Origin: Streptomyces paradoxus
Lineage (GTDB): Bacteria; Actinomycetota; Actinomycetes; Streptomycetales; Streptomycetaceae
Assembly: GCF_014202475.1 (NCBI RefSeq)
Contig: NZ_JACHGV010000009.1
Location: 124,001-188,000 of the forward strand
Reading direction: 5' to 3'
Length of the DNA stretch: 64,000 nucleotides
Part shown: positions 1 through 9,586 of the stretch, in pieces
Layout of the letters: the number at the start of each line of letters is the position of its first letter
How positions within the stretch are numbered: the first letter of the stretch is position 1
The notes under the pieces: generated by a model
Database searches by the model: none
What the model was told of the DNA's origin: nothing
What the model saw: the letters and a program-made list of their open reading frames with translations, nothing else
Translations under genes and position numbers: made by a program

Positions 1-10
1 GCGCTCATGA
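1..10 (+). CDS. Last codons of an upstream gene, probably an ABC ATPase
   Basis: The stop codon TGA at 8-10 in frame 2 overlaps the ATG of the next gene in an ATGA arrangement. Only three codons lie inside the window. ABC-2 permeases in Streptomyces usually follow their ATPase in this coupled way, so the upstream gene is probably the matching ATPase. The identity is inferred from context alone. Confidence 0.3.
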
Positions 11-783
11 CCGCCACCGGCACCGGGATGTACACGCCGAAGCCCGGCGCGGCCCCGCTCCCCCGCATGATCGCGGCCCAGGCCCTGCTCGAAACGAAGA
101 TGCTGCTGCGCAACGGCGAGCAGCTGCTGCTGACCGTCGTCATCCCGGCCCTGCTCCTGGTGCTCTTCAGCACCGTGGACATCGTCGACACGGGCGCCGG
201 CGAGGCCGTCGACTTCCTCACCCCCGGCGTCCTCGCGCTCGCGGTGATGTCGACGGCGTTCACCGGCCAGGCCATCGCCACCGGCTTCGAGCGCCGCTAC
301 GGCGTGCTGAAGCGGCTGGCCTCCTCGCCCCTGCCGCGCTGGGGCCTGATGACGGCCAAGACGCTGTCGGTCCTGGTCACCGAAGTGCTCCAGGTGATCC
401 TGCTCACGGTGATCGCCTTCGCGCTCGGCTGGTCGCCGCAGGGCAACCCGTTCGCCGTCCTGCTGCTCCTGGTCCTCGGCACGGCGGCCTTCTCAGGCCT
501 CGGGCTGCTGATGGCCGGGACGCTGAAGGCCGAGGCGACGCTGGCCGCGGCCAACCTGGTGTTCCTGCTGCTGCTGGTCGGCGGCGGGGTCATCGTGCCG
601 CTCGACAAGTTCCCCTCCGCCGCCCAGGACGTGCTCGGTCTGCTGCCGATCTCGGCCCTGTCCGACGGGCTGCGGGACGTGCTCCAGCACGGCGCCGGGA
701 TGCCCTGGGGCAATCTGGGGATCCTGGCCGTCTGGGCGGTCGCCGGGCTGGCGGCGGCCGGGAAGTTCTTCCGCTGGGAGTAG
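7..783 (+). CDS. ABC-2 type transporter permease
   Basis: This 258-residue integral membrane protein has about six hydrophobic segments, beginning near residues 40-55 (LLLTVVIPALLLVLF). The charged loop after the second segment (GFERRYGVLKRLASSPLP) is typical of ABC-2 permeases, the drug and polysaccharide export type. It should pair with the ATPase encoded just upstream to form an exporter. The ATG overlaps the preceding stop, which implies translational coupling. The substrate cannot be read from the sequence. The next gene, ctaA, starts 13 bases downstream, so the two are probably co-transcribed and the exporter may be linked to heme or cytochrome assembly. Confidence 0.85.
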   Translation: MTATGTGMYTPKPGAAPLPRMIAAQALLETKMLLRNGEQLLLTVVIPALLLVLFSTVDIVDTGAGEAVDFLTPGVLALAVMSTAFTGQAIATGFERRYGVLKRLASSPLPRWGLMTAKTLSVLVTEVLQVILLTVIAFALGWSPQGNPFAVLLLLVLGTAAFSGLGLLMAGTLKAEATLAAANLVFLLLLVGGGVIVPLDKFPSAAQDVLGLLPISALSDGLRDVLQHGAGMPWGNLGILAVWAVAGLAAAGKFFRWE

Positions 784-795
784 GGAAGGTGCCCT

Positions 796-1842
796 GTGAC
801 GGACCCTCGTGAAAGCGTGCACAAGCGGCCTACGATGGTTCGCGTGCCAAACGTGACCCGCGCCGACGCTCAGGCCGCCCTGCGCAACCCGCTCGCCTTC
901 ATCGCCGAGCGCTGGACCCCGAAACCCCGGACGGTCCGGCGCGCGGCCCTCTCCGCGCTCCTGATGTCGGTGTTCATCGTCGTCACCGGGGGCGCCGTAC
1001 GGCTGACCGGCTCGGGCCTGGGCTGCCCGACCTGGCCCAAGTGCACCGACGACTCGCTGACCACCACCAGCGCGATGGGCTTCCACGGCGCCATCGAGTT
1101 CGGCAACCGCATGCTGACGTACGCGCTGTGCGCGGCCGTCGGCTGGGCGATCATCGCCGCGCGCTCGCAGAAGCCGTACCGGCGCGGCCTCGTGCGGCTG
1201 GGCTGGGCGCAGTTCTGGATCGTGATGAGCAACGCGGTGCTGGGCGGCATCGTGGTGCTGGTCGGTCTCAACCCGTACACGGTGGCGGCTCACTTCGTGG
1301 CGACGTCCGCGCTGATCGCGGTGGCCACGGTGATGTGGCAGCGCACCCGTGAAGGGGACACCCCGCCCCGTCCGCTGGTCGGCAAGGCCGTGCAGCAGCT
1401 GGTGTGGTTCCTGACCGCGGCGGCCGTCCTGCTCATCCTGGTCGGCACCGTCGTCACCGGCGCGGGCCCGCACGCGGGCGACTCCAGCGAGGTCGAGCGG
1501 ATGCCGGTCGACTGGGAGACGGTGAGCAAGCTGCACGCCGTGCTGGCGTGGATCGTGGTGACGCTGACGTTCGCCCTGTGGTTCGTCCTCAAGGCGGTCG
1601 ACGCGCCGAAGAACCCGCTGAACCGCACCCGCGAGCTGTTCCTGATCCTGCTCGCGCAGGGCGTCATCGGTTACGTCCAGTACTTCACGGACCTGCCCGA
1701 GGTCCTGGTCGGCCTGCACATGCTGGGCTCGGCCGTGATGTGGATCTGGGTGCTGCGGGTGGTGCTGTCGCTGCGCGAGCGGCCGGAGGCCGTGGCCGGC
1801 CTGCCCGGCCCCACGGCCGAGGCGACCCTGACCAAGGCCTAG
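796..1842 (+). CDS. ctaA: Heme A synthase (COX15/CtaA family)
   Basis: The enzyme oxidises the C8 methyl group of heme O to give heme A for the aa3-type cytochrome oxidase, in the membrane. The 348-residue protein has about eight transmembrane segments. Family motifs are visible: the cysteine pair in GLGCPTWPKC near residue 75, the HGAIEFGNR histidine/glutamate motif near 97, and later heme-ligand-type histidines in VAAHFVATS, KLHAVLAW and GLHMLGSA. The GTG at 796 is chosen because GGAAGG lies 6 bases upstream. An ATG at 835 and a GTG at 844 are in frame but lack a ribosome site. The partner enzyme gene ctaB lies about 2 kb away on the other strand. Confidence 0.93.
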   Translation: MTDPRESVHKRPTMVRVPNVTRADAQAALRNPLAFIAERWTPKPRTVRRAALSALLMSVFIVVTGGAVRLTGSGLGCPTWPKCTDDSLTTTSAMGFHGAIEFGNRMLTYALCAAVGWAIIAARSQKPYRRGLVRLGWAQFWIVMSNAVLGGIVVLVGLNPYTVAAHFVATSALIAVATVMWQRTREGDTPPRPLVGKAVQQLVWFLTAAAVLLILVGTVVTGAGPHAGDSSEVERMPVDWETVSKLHAVLAWIVVTLTFALWFVLKAVDAPKNPLNRTRELFLILLAQGVIGYVQYFTDLPEVLVGLHMLGSAVMWIWVLRVVLSLRERPEAVAGLPGPTAEATLTKA

Positions 1843-1861
1843 GGGCCACCCTGTCCGAGGC

Positions 1862-2977
1862 CTAGGTGCCCTGGTCCAGCCCGTACACTCTGCGCGCGTT
1901 TCCCGACGCCAGCATGCCCGCCACCCGCTGGGCGTCGGCCAGGGACCACGCCCCCTCGTCGACCCAGGTGCCGAGCACCCGGCCGAGGGCCTCGCGGAAC
2001 AGGCGGGCGCCCACGACGTGCAGCTCGGGCAGGCCCTGCGCGCCGGTGGAGAAGAGGATCTTGCCGAAGGGCGCCAGTTCCAGGATCTCGGCGAGGACGG
2101 TCGCGGCCCGGGCGCCCGTGCGCACCAGGGCGGCGCCGCAGTCGACGTGGACGTGCGGGAAGACCCCGGCGAGATGGGCGGCGTTGCGGTGGTAGGGGTA
2201 GCCGTGCAGCAGGACCAGGTCCGTGCCGAGCCCGGCCGTGGCCCGCACGAAGTCCGTCAGCAGCACCGGGTCCGTACGGTCGGTCCGCAGCCCCGGCGCG
2301 CCCAGCCCCGCGTGCAGCTGGAGCGGCAGGCCCGAGGCGACCGCGCTCCACAGCAGATGCCGCAGCAGCACCGGGTCGCTCAGCTCCCCGCCGACCCCGC
2401 GCCCGGCGAGCCAGCGGCCGGCCGCCCCGCGCACCTCCCCCGGCCCGGGCGGCTCCGGCGCGAGCGCGAGGCCGTGCCGTACGCCCGCGACCGAGGTGAA
2501 GGCGACGGCGTTCGCGGCGGCCGCGTGCACCGACTCGGCGAGGTTGGCCAGGAAGGACTCGACGGTTCCGGAGGTGTCGGCGACCTGCTCGGCGAGGAGT
2601 TCCAGGCGCACGATCTCGCGGGCCTCGGCGGCTCCGGCACAGGCCAGCTCGCCGGGTTCCGTCAGATCGCCGGGCAGGCCCGTGTCGACCAGGTACGTCG
2701 TGATGCCGCTGCCCCGCAGGAGCCGGCGGCCGGACGCCAGAACGCCCAGTTCCCGGCGCCGGGCCAGGTAGCGGGCGGGCGCGCAGTGCGGTTCGAGGCC
2801 CAGCAGGGGCGGGCACCAGCGCCGGACGGCGAAGCCGGTCTGGGTGTCGAAGAGGGTGGTGCCGGGGGCGGGTGGGCCCTCGGTGTGGCTGAGGTGGGCC
2901 TCGAAGGTGCCGAGGCCCAGCTCCGTGCGGAGCACTCCGTGGCAGTACTGGTCCACCAGTGACGGCGTTTCGATCAT
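1862..2977 (-). CDS. Amidohydrolase-family protein (FluG/amidohydrolase-2 type)
   Basis: This 371-residue protein resembles TIM-barrel metal-dependent amidohydrolases. Visible elements are an N-terminal DQYCHG, a mid-protein strand LQLHAGLG with a ligand-type histidine, VLLHGYPYH, and a C-terminal strand ILFSTGAQGLPELH. Related enzymes usually carry an aspartate in that last motif where this protein has glycine, so the metal site may be changed. The start ATG has GGGAGG 6 bases upstream. The gene converges on ctaA with only 19 bases between stops. The substrate is unknown. Confidence 0.75.
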   Translation of the reverse strand: MIETPSLVDQYCHGVLRTELGLGTFEAHLSHTEGPPAPGTTLFDTQTGFAVRRWCPPLLGLEPHCAPARYLARRRELGVLASGRRLLRGSGITTYLVDTGLPGDLTEPGELACAGAAEAREIVRLELLAEQVADTSGTVESFLANLAESVHAAAANAVAFTSVAGVRHGLALAPEPPGPGEVRGAAGRWLAGRGVGGELSDPVLLRHLLWSAVASGLPLQLHAGLGAPGLRTDRTDPVLLTDFVRATAGLGTDLVLLHGYPYHRNAAHLAGVFPHVHVDCGAALVRTGARAATVLAEILELAPFGKILFSTGAQGLPELHVVGARLFREALGRVLGTWVDEGAWSLADAQRVAGMLASGNARRVYGLDQGT

Positions 2978-3125
2978 CCGGGCCTCCCGGTGTGGACCCT
3001 GTTGCTCTCAAGGGTCCTAACGGGTGAACCGGGTTCGAGGTGGCGGTCCCGAGGGGGGTGCGGGTGATTCGGCGACTGCGGGCGGAGTGTGGCGTGTCGC
3101 GCAGTTCCCCGCGCCCCCAAGAGGG

Positions 3126-3458
3126 TCAGTCGTTCTTGGGGCCGCCTACCTGGATGCCCGCCATACGCGACCACTCGTAGCGGCCCGTCTTGACCTTGGC
3201 GGCGAATTCACCGTCGAAGGACTCGTGGCGGGTGATGCCCGCCTTCTCCACGGCCTTCTCGGCGATCTCGTAGGAGGGGGCGACCAGGTCGCCCCAGTTG
3301 CCGTCCTCGCCGACCAGGACGATGCGGGCGCCGCGCTCGCCGAGGTAGGCGACCTGGCCCTCGGCGCCGCCGTGGGTCCTGGAGAAGGAGGAGATCTGCT
3401 TGGCCAGCCGGGCCACCTTGCGCTCGGCCTTCGGGTCAACCTGCTGCGTGTCTGCCAT
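3126..3458 (-). CDS. Small conserved hypothetical protein
   Basis: This is a soluble protein of about 110 residues with no membrane segment or signal peptide. It is lysine- and glutamate-rich at the N-terminus and contains GARIVLVGEDGNWGD near the middle. I know it only as a conserved streptomycete protein beside ctaB and assign no function. The ATG at 3458 is used. An in-frame GTG at 3476 would add six residues, and neither start has a convincing ribosome site. The gene lies 58 bases downstream of the ctaB stop on the same strand. Confidence 0.7.
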   Translation of the reverse strand: MADTQQVDPKAERKVARLAKQISSFSRTHGGAEGQVAYLGERGARIVLVGEDGNWGDLVAPSYEIAEKAVEKAGITRHESFDGEFAAKVKTGRYEWSRMAGIQVGGPKND

Positions 3459-3516
3459 GGCCAGGATGCTACTCACGGGTAGATCGTCTCGCGAGGGCAG
3501 GGCGGTGTGACGTACG

Positions 3517-4464
3517 TCAGCGCAGGAACGGGTCGACCGCGACCGCCACGAACAGCAGCGAGACGTAGGTGATCGACCAGTGGAACAGGCGCATCTCCTT
3601 CAGCTTCGCGCCCGTCACCTCCGCCTTCGCGCGGTTCTGCAGGCCGTGCGCCTCCCAGAGCCAGAAGCCACCCGCGAGCAGCGCGACCGACGTGTAGAAC
3701 CAGCCCGTGTAACCGAGCGGGGTCAGCAGCAGCGAGACGGCGACCATGACCCAGCTGTAGATCACGATCTGCTTGGCGACGACCTTGTTGGAGGCGACCA
3801 CCGGCAGCATCGGCACGCCCACGCGCGCGTAGTCCTCCTTGACCTTCATGGACAGCGGCCAGTAGTGCGGCGGCGTCCAGAAGAACATGACGAGGAACAG
3901 GATGACCGGCGCCCACGACATCGAGTTCGTGACCGAGGACCAGCCGATCAGCACCGGCAGACAGCCCGCGATGCCGCCCCACACGATGTTCTGCGAGGTC
4001 CGGCGCTTGAGGATCATCGTGTAGACGACCACGTAGAAGAGGAGCGCGCCGAGGGAGAGCCAGGCGCTCAGCCAGTTCACGGTCAGGCCGAAGAGCAGGG
4101 TGGAGGTGATCGCCAGGGTGATGCCGAAGACGAGGCATTCGCGCGGGCTGACCATGCCGGTGACCAGCGGCCGCTGCGAGGTGCGGTCCATCAGCGCGTC
4201 GATGTCGCGGTCGATGTACATGTTGAGGGCGTTGGCGCCGCCCGCGGACATGTAGCCGCCGAGGCACGTCAGCAGCACCAGCGTCAGGTCGGGCACGCCC
4301 TGCTGCGCCAGGAACATCACCGGCACCGTGGTGATCAGCAGCAGCTCGATGATCCGCGGCTTGGTGAGAGCCACGAAGGCCATCACACGGGCCCCGAACG
4401 GCCGGTGGGCCGGGCTCTGGTCCGTCCCGAGCATCCCCGCTGGACGGGATTCAACGGCCGTCAC
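3517..4464 (-). CDS. ctaB: Protoheme IX farnesyltransferase (heme O synthase)
   Basis: The enzyme transfers a farnesyl group from farnesyl diphosphate to protoheme to make heme O, the substrate of CtaA. It is a UbiA-superfamily membrane protein with about nine transmembrane segments. The aspartate-rich prenyl-diphosphate site NMYIDRDIDALMDR and the second loop YTMILKRRTSQNIVWGG are clear. The open frame extends to 4566, but GTG at 4464 is preferred because AGGGG sits 5 bases upstream, giving 315 residues. GTG at 4470 is too close to that site. The gene diverges from tkt across about 350 bases. Confidence 0.93.
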   Translation of the reverse strand: MTAVESRPAGMLGTDQSPAHRPFGARVMAFVALTKPRIIELLLITTVPVMFLAQQGVPDLTLVLLTCLGGYMSAGGANALNMYIDRDIDALMDRTSQRPLVTGMVSPRECLVFGITLAITSTLLFGLTVNWLSAWLSLGALLFYVVVYTMILKRRTSQNIVWGGIAGCLPVLIGWSSVTNSMSWAPVILFLVMFFWTPPHYWPLSMKVKEDYARVGVPMLPVVASNKVVAKQIVIYSWVMVAVSLLLTPLGYTGWFYTSVALLAGGFWLWEAHGLQNRAKAEVTGAKLKEMRLFHWSITYVSLLFVAVAVDPFLR

Positions 4465-4817
4465 GCACACCCCTACAGAGACATCCCAGCAAGCCTCAGC
4501 CGTGTGAAGTCCCGGTAAAGGCTCGCGCGTACCACGCCACTTTAGACGTTGCCCAGACTCGGACATTCGCGGGGGTCGCCTCGTGTTGGAGGGCGGCTTC
4601 CGACGGGCGGCCGGAAGCTCGATTGAGCACCCGGATGAGCGGCTCCGTATTCACCTGTCGAATGCGGTACGGCCCAGTCAGGAGGCGGATCGGGATCAGT
4701 CCCGGCACTCTGGAGTGACTCGAAAAAACGCACGTCCCACGGGGGTAGGCTCGACTGCGGCCGGTGGGCGCCCCGATACACCGGCATCCGACATGTGGAG
4801 AGGAGCCCTGACCCAGG
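4465..4817. promoter_or_regulatory. Divergent intergenic region between ctaB and tkt
   Basis: This 353-base stretch separates the two divergent starts and must hold both promoters. AGGAG at 4801-4805 precedes tkt with a long 12-base spacing. A TAGGCT hexamer at 4746-4751 could be a -10 element for tkt, but no -35 hexamer lies at a normal distance. Long open frames crossing the region on the minus strand are composition artefacts. I see no convincing operator. Confidence 0.5.
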
Positions 4818-6905
4818 GTGAGCACCAAGCCGACCACCACAGACCTCGAGTGGACCGAGTTGGACCAGCGGTCCGTCGACACCGCGCGTGTCCTGGCCGC
4901 CGATGCCGTACAGAAGGTCGGTAACGGCCATCCGGGTACGGCGATGAGCCTGGCGCCTGCCGCCTACACCCTCTTCCAGAAGGTGATGCGGCACGACCCG
5001 GCGGACGCCGACTGGGTCGGGCGGGACCGCTTCGTGCTGTCCGCCGGCCACTCGTCCCTGACCCTCTACACCCAGCTGTACCTGGCCGGCTTCGGCCTGG
5101 AGCTGGACGACCTGAAGTCCTTCCGCACCTGGGGCTCGAAGACCCCCGGGCACCCGGAGTACGGGCACACGACCGGTGTGGAGACGACGACCGGCCCGCT
5201 CGGCCAGGGCGTCGCCAACGCGGTGGGCATGGCGATGGCCGCCCGCTACGAGCGCGGTCTGTTCGACCCGGAGGCCCCGGAGGGCGAGTCGCCCTTCGAC
5301 CACTTCATCTACTGCATCGCCGGTGACGGCTGCCTCCAGGAGGGCATCTCCGCCGAGGCGTCCTCGCTGGCCGGCCACCAGAAGCTCGGCAACCTGATCC
5401 TGCTGTGGGACGACAACCACATCTCGATCGAGGGCGACACCGAGACGGCCGTCTCCGAGGACACCGCTCTGCGGTACGAGGCCTACGGCTGGCATGTGCA
5501 GCGGGTCGAGCCACAGGAGAACGGCGACCTGGACCCGGCCGCGATCTACGAGGCGATCCAGCAGGCCAAGGCCGTCACGGACCGGCCCTCGTTCATCGCG
5601 ATGCGCTCGATCATCGCCTGGCCGGCCCCGAACGCGCAGAACACCGAGGCCGCGCACGGCTCGGCCCTCGGCGACGACGAGGTCGCGGCCACCAAGCGCG
5701 TCCTGGGCTTCGACCCGGAGCAGAGCTTCGAGGTCTCCGACGAGGTCATCACGCACACCCGCAAGGCGCTGGAGCGGGGCCAGGCGGCCCGCGCGGTGTG
5801 GGAGAAGGCGTACCAGCAGTGGCGGGACAACAACCCCGAGCGTGCCGCGGAGTACGACCGCGTCGCCCAGGGTGAGCTGCCCACCGGCTGGGAGGAGAAA
5901 ATCCCGGTCTTCGAGGTCGGCAAGGGCGTGGCCACGCGTGCCGCCTCCGGCAAGATCCTCCAGTCCCTCGGCGCGGTCATCCCCGAGCTGTGGGGCGGCT
6001 CGGCGGACCTGGCCGGCTCCAACAACACCACGATCGACAAGACCAGCTCCTTCCTCCCGGCGGACAACCCGCTGCCGGAGGCGGACCCGTACGGCCGCAC
6101 GATCCACTTCGGTATCCGCGAGCACGCGATGGCCGCCGAGATGAACGGCATCGCGCTGCACGGCAACACCCGGATCTACGGCGGCACCTTCCTGGTGTTC
6201 TCCGACTACATGCGCAACGCGGTGCGGCTGTCGGCGCTGATGCACCTGCCGGTGACGTACGTGTGGACGCACGACTCCATCGGCCTCGGCGAGGACGGCC
6301 CGACGCACCAGCCCGTCGAGCACCTGGCGTCGCTGCGCGCGATCCCGGGCCTGAACGTCGTGCGCCCGGCGGACGCCAACGAGACCGCGGTCGCCTGGCG
6401 CGAGATCCTCAGGCGCTGGACGAAGGAGTTCGGCAAGGGCCAGCCGCACGGCCTGGCGCTGACCCGTCAGGGCGTCCCGACGTACGAGCCCAACGACGAT
6501 GCCGCCAAGGGCGGTTACGTCCTGTTCGAGGCCGACGGCGGTGAGCCCGAGGTCATCCTGATCGCCACCGGTTCCGAGGTGCACGTCGCCGTCGAGGCGC
6601 GCGAGCAGCTCCAGGGCGCCGGCGTGCCCACGCGCGTCGTGTCCATGCCGTCGGTGGAGTGGTTCGAGCAGCAGGACCAGGGGTACCGGGACAGCGTCCT
6701 GCCGCCGTCCGTCCGGGCCCGTGTCGCGGTGGAGGCCGGTATCGGTCTCACGTGGCACAAGTACGTGGGGGACGCCGGCCGCATCGTTTCCCTGGAGCAC
6801 TTCGGTGCTTCGGCCGACGGCAAGGTGCTCTTCCGCGAGTTCGGCTTCACTCCCGAGAACGTGGCCGCCGCCGCGCGGGAATCGATCGCCGCAGCTCAGC
6901 GCTGA
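4818..6905 (+). CDS. tkt: Transketolase
   Basis: This thiamine-diphosphate enzyme moves two-carbon units between pentose and hexose/triose phosphates in the non-oxidative pentose-phosphate pathway. The 695-residue length is normal. The N-terminal domain has GNGHPGTAMS near residue 35 and the ThDP/Mg2+ motif GDGCLQEG near 170. The pyrimidine domain has FGIREHAMAAEM near 431, including the conserved glutamate. The GTG start gives MSTKPTTTDLEW. It heads the operon tkt-tal-zwf-opcA-pgl, with tal 34 bases downstream. Confidence 0.97.
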   Translation: MSTKPTTTDLEWTELDQRSVDTARVLAADAVQKVGNGHPGTAMSLAPAAYTLFQKVMRHDPADADWVGRDRFVLSAGHSSLTLYTQLYLAGFGLELDDLKSFRTWGSKTPGHPEYGHTTGVETTTGPLGQGVANAVGMAMAARYERGLFDPEAPEGESPFDHFIYCIAGDGCLQEGISAEASSLAGHQKLGNLILLWDDNHISIEGDTETAVSEDTALRYEAYGWHVQRVEPQENGDLDPAAIYEAIQQAKAVTDRPSFIAMRSIIAWPAPNAQNTEAAHGSALGDDEVAATKRVLGFDPEQSFEVSDEVITHTRKALERGQAARAVWEKAYQQWRDNNPERAAEYDRVAQGELPTGWEEKIPVFEVGKGVATRAASGKILQSLGAVIPELWGGSADLAGSNNTTIDKTSSFLPADNPLPEADPYGRTIHFGIREHAMAAEMNGIALHGNTRIYGGTFLVFSDYMRNAVRLSALMHLPVTYVWTHDSIGLGEDGPTHQPVEHLASLRAIPGLNVVRPADANETAVAWREILRRWTKEFGKGQPHGLALTRQGVPTYEPNDDAAKGGYVLFEADGGEPEVILIATGSEVHVAVEAREQLQGAGVPTRVVSMPSVEWFEQQDQGYRDSVLPPSVRARVAVEAGIGLTWHKYVGDAGRIVSLEHFGASADGKVLFREFGFTPENVAAAARESIAAAQR

Positions 6906-6939
6906 CGCTCATATACGACACGTAGGAGATGGAATTTCC

Positions 6940-8058
6940 ATGACAGACGCACTCAAGCGCCTCTCCGAGGAAGGCGTGGCGATCTGGCTGGACGACCTGT
7001 CGCGCAAGCGGATCACGTCCGGCAACCTCGCCGAGCTGATCGACCAGCAGCACGTCGTGGGCGTCACCACCAACCCGTCGATCTTCCAGAAGGCGATCTC
7101 GCAGGGCGACGGCTACGACACGCAGCTGACCGACCTCGCCGCCCGCAGGGTCACCGTCGAAGAGGCCATCCGCATGATCACGACGGCGGACGTCCGTGAC
7201 GCCGCCGACATCCTGCGCCCGGTCTTCGACGCCACCGGCGGCAAGGACGGCCGGGTCTCGATCGAGGTCGACCCGCGCCTGGCGCACAACACGCGGGCCA
7301 CGGTCGCCGAGGCCAAGCAGCTCGCCTGGCTGGTGGACCGGCCCAACACCCTCATCAAGATCCCGGCGACCGAGGCGGGCATCCCGGCCATCGCCGAGAC
7401 CATCGGCCTGGGCATCAGCGTCAATGTCACGCTGATCTTCTCCCTGGAGCGCTACCGCCTGGTCATGGACGCGTTCCTGGAAGGCCTGGAGAAGGCCAAG
7501 GAGCGCGGCCTGGATCTGTCGCAGATCCACTCCGTGGCCTCGTTCTTCGTGTCCCGTGTGGACACCGAGATCGACAAGCGGATCGACGCGCTGGGCACCG
7601 ACGAGGCCAAGGCCGCGCGCGGCAAGGCCGGTGTCGCCAACGCCCGGCTGGCCTACCAGGCGTACGAGGAGGTCTTCTCCTCGGACCGCTGGAGCGCCCT
7701 GGAGAAGGCGGGCGCCAACAAGCAGCGTCCGCTGTGGGCGTCCACCGGCGTGAAGGACAAGGCCTACAAGCCCACCCTCTACGTCGACGAACTGGTCGCG
7801 CCCAACACGGTGAACACCATGCCGGAGGCGACCCTGTTCGCCACCGAGGAGCAGGGCGAGATCCGCGGCAACGCCGTCGCCGGCACCTACGAGCAGGCCC
7901 GCGCCGACCTCGACGCGGTCGAGAAGCTCGGGATCAAGTACGACGACGTGGTCCAGCTGCTGGAAGAAGAGGGCGTCGAGAAGTTCGAGGCGTCCTGGAC
8001 CGACCTGCTGAAGTCGACCGAGGCCGAGCTCAAGCGCCTCGCCCCCTCGGAGGGCTGA
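6940..8058 (+). CDS. tal: Transaldolase
   Basis: The enzyme transfers a dihydroxyacetone unit from sedoheptulose-7-phosphate to glyceraldehyde-3-phosphate. The 372-residue protein is the longer actinobacterial/cyanobacterial type. The Schiff-base lysine lies in NTLIKIPATEAG near residue 137, and the N-terminal substrate motif VGVTTNPSIFQKAI is intact. The frame is open far upstream into tkt, but the ATG at 6940 is the start because AGGAGA lies at 6923-6928. The zwf start follows after four bases, so expression is coupled. Confidence 0.97.
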   Translation: MTDALKRLSEEGVAIWLDDLSRKRITSGNLAELIDQQHVVGVTTNPSIFQKAISQGDGYDTQLTDLAARRVTVEEAIRMITTADVRDAADILRPVFDATGGKDGRVSIEVDPRLAHNTRATVAEAKQLAWLVDRPNTLIKIPATEAGIPAIAETIGLGISVNVTLIFSLERYRLVMDAFLEGLEKAKERGLDLSQIHSVASFFVSRVDTEIDKRIDALGTDEAKAARGKAGVANARLAYQAYEEVFSSDRWSALEKAGANKQRPLWASTGVKDKAYKPTLYVDELVAPNTVNTMPEATLFATEEQGEIRGNAVAGTYEQARADLDAVEKLGIKYDDVVQLLEEEGVEKFEASWTDLLKSTEAELKRLAPSEG

Positions 8059-8062
8059 ACAG

Positions 8063-9586
8063 GTGTCGAGCAGCAACCCGCTGCGTGACCCCGCGGACCG
8101 ACGGCTCCCGCGTATCGCGGGGCCGTCGGGCCTGGTCATCTTCGGCGTCACGGGCGACCTGTCCCGGAAGAAGCTCATGCCCGCCGTGTACGACCTCGCC
8201 AACCGGGGTCTGCTGCCGCCGGGCTTCTCGCTCGTGGGCTTCGCCCGCCGCGAGTGGGCGCACGAGGACTTCGCCCAGGAGGTCCACGACGCGGTCAAGG
8301 AGCACGCCCGCACGCCCTTCCGCGAGGAGGTCTGGCAGCAGCTCATCCAGGGCATGCGCTTCGTGCAGGGCACGTTCGACGACGACGACGCGTTCGAGCG
8401 GCTGCGCTCCACGATCGAGGAGCTGGACAAGGCGCAGGGCACGGGCGGCAACTTCGCCTTCTACCTGTCCGTTCCGCCGTCGGCCTTCCCGGTGGTCATC
8501 CAGCAGCTGAAGAAGCACCAGCTGGCCGACCAGACGAGCGGTTCCTGGCGGCGCGCGGTCATCGAGAAGCCGTTCGGCCACAACCTGGAGTCGGCCGAGG
8601 AGCTCAACAAGGTCGTCCACGAGGTCTTCGCCCCGGACCAGGTCTTCCGCATCGACCACTACCTGGGCAAGGAGACCGTCCAGAACATCCTGGCGCTGCG
8701 CTTCGCCAACACGATGTTCGAACCGATCTGGAACCGGTCCTTCGTGGACCACGTGCAGATCACCATGGCCGAGGACATCGGCATCGGCGGCCGGGCCGGG
8801 TACTACGACGGCATCGGCGCCGCCCGTGACGTCATCCAGAACCACCTGCTCCAGCTCATGGCCCTGACGGCCATGGAGGAGCCGGCCTCCTTCGACGCGG
8901 ACGCGCTGGCCGCCGAGAAGACCAAGGTCCTCGGCGCCGTGAAGCTGCCGCAGGACCTGGGCCGGGACACCGTGCGCGGGCAGTACTCCGCGGGCTGGCA
9001 GGGCGGCGCGAAGGTGATCGGCTATCTCGACGAGGACGGCATCGACGCCTCGTCGAAGACCGACACCTACGCCGCGATCAAGCTGGAGATCGACAACCGC
9101 CGCTGGGCGGGCGTCCCCTTCTACCTGCGCACCGGCAAGCGGCTGGGCCGCCGGGTGACGGAGATCGCCGTCGTGTTCCAGCGGGCCCCGCACTCCCCCT
9201 TCGACTCCACCGCGACCGAGGAGCTCGGCTCCAACGCGATCGTCATCCGGGTCCAGCCGGACGAGGGCGTCACGGTCCGCTTCGGCTCGAAGGTGCCGGG
9301 CACGTCGATGGAGATCCGGGACGTGTCGATGGACTTCGCGTACGGCGAGTCCTTCACGGAGTCGAGCCCGGAGGCCTACGAGCGTCTGATCCTGGACGTT
9401 CTGCTCGGTGACTCGAACCTCTTCCCGCGCACCGAGGAGGTCGAGCTGTCCTGGAAGATCCTCGACCCGATCGAGGAGTACTGGGACAAGAACGGCAAGC
9501 CCGCCCAGTACCAGGCCGGTACCTGGGGGCCCGTCGAGGCGGACGAAATGCTCGAGCGACACGGACGGAGCTGGCGCCGGCCATGA
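8063..9586 (+). CDS. zwf: Glucose-6-phosphate 1-dehydrogenase
   Basis: The enzyme oxidises glucose-6-phosphate to 6-phosphogluconolactone and generates NADPH, the entry step of the oxidative pentose-phosphate pathway. The 507-residue protein carries the dinucleotide-binding loop GVTGDLSRKKLMP near residue 30 and the catalytic signature RIDHYLGKE near 196. The GTG start lies just after tal. The stop overlaps the opcA start as ATGA, so Zwf and its assembly factor OpcA should be made in balanced amounts. Confidence 0.97.
   Translation: MSSSNPLRDPADRRLPRIAGPSGLVIFGVTGDLSRKKLMPAVYDLANRGLLPPGFSLVGFARREWAHEDFAQEVHDAVKEHARTPFREEVWQQLIQGMRFVQGTFDDDDAFERLRSTIEELDKAQGTGGNFAFYLSVPPSAFPVVIQQLKKHQLADQTSGSWRRAVIEKPFGHNLESAEELNKVVHEVFAPDQVFRIDHYLGKETVQNILALRFANTMFEPIWNRSFVDHVQITMAEDIGIGGRAGYYDGIGAARDVIQNHLLQLMALTAMEEPASFDADALAAEKTKVLGAVKLPQDLGRDTVRGQYSAGWQGGAKVIGYLDEDGIDASSKTDTYAAIKLEIDNRRWAGVPFYLRTGKRLGRRVTEIAVVFQRAPHSPFDSTATEELGSNAIVIRVQPDEGVTVRFGSKVPGTSMEIRDVSMDFAYGESFTESSPEAYERLILDVLLGDSNLFPRTEEVELSWKILDPIEEYWDKNGKPAQYQAGTWGPVEADEMLERHGRSWRRP

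Noticed and set aside
297..1719. Long antisense open frames opposite ctaA and the ABC permease
   Set aside because: Such frames occur opposite nearly all genes here because of high G+C. They lack ribosome sites and recognisable domains.
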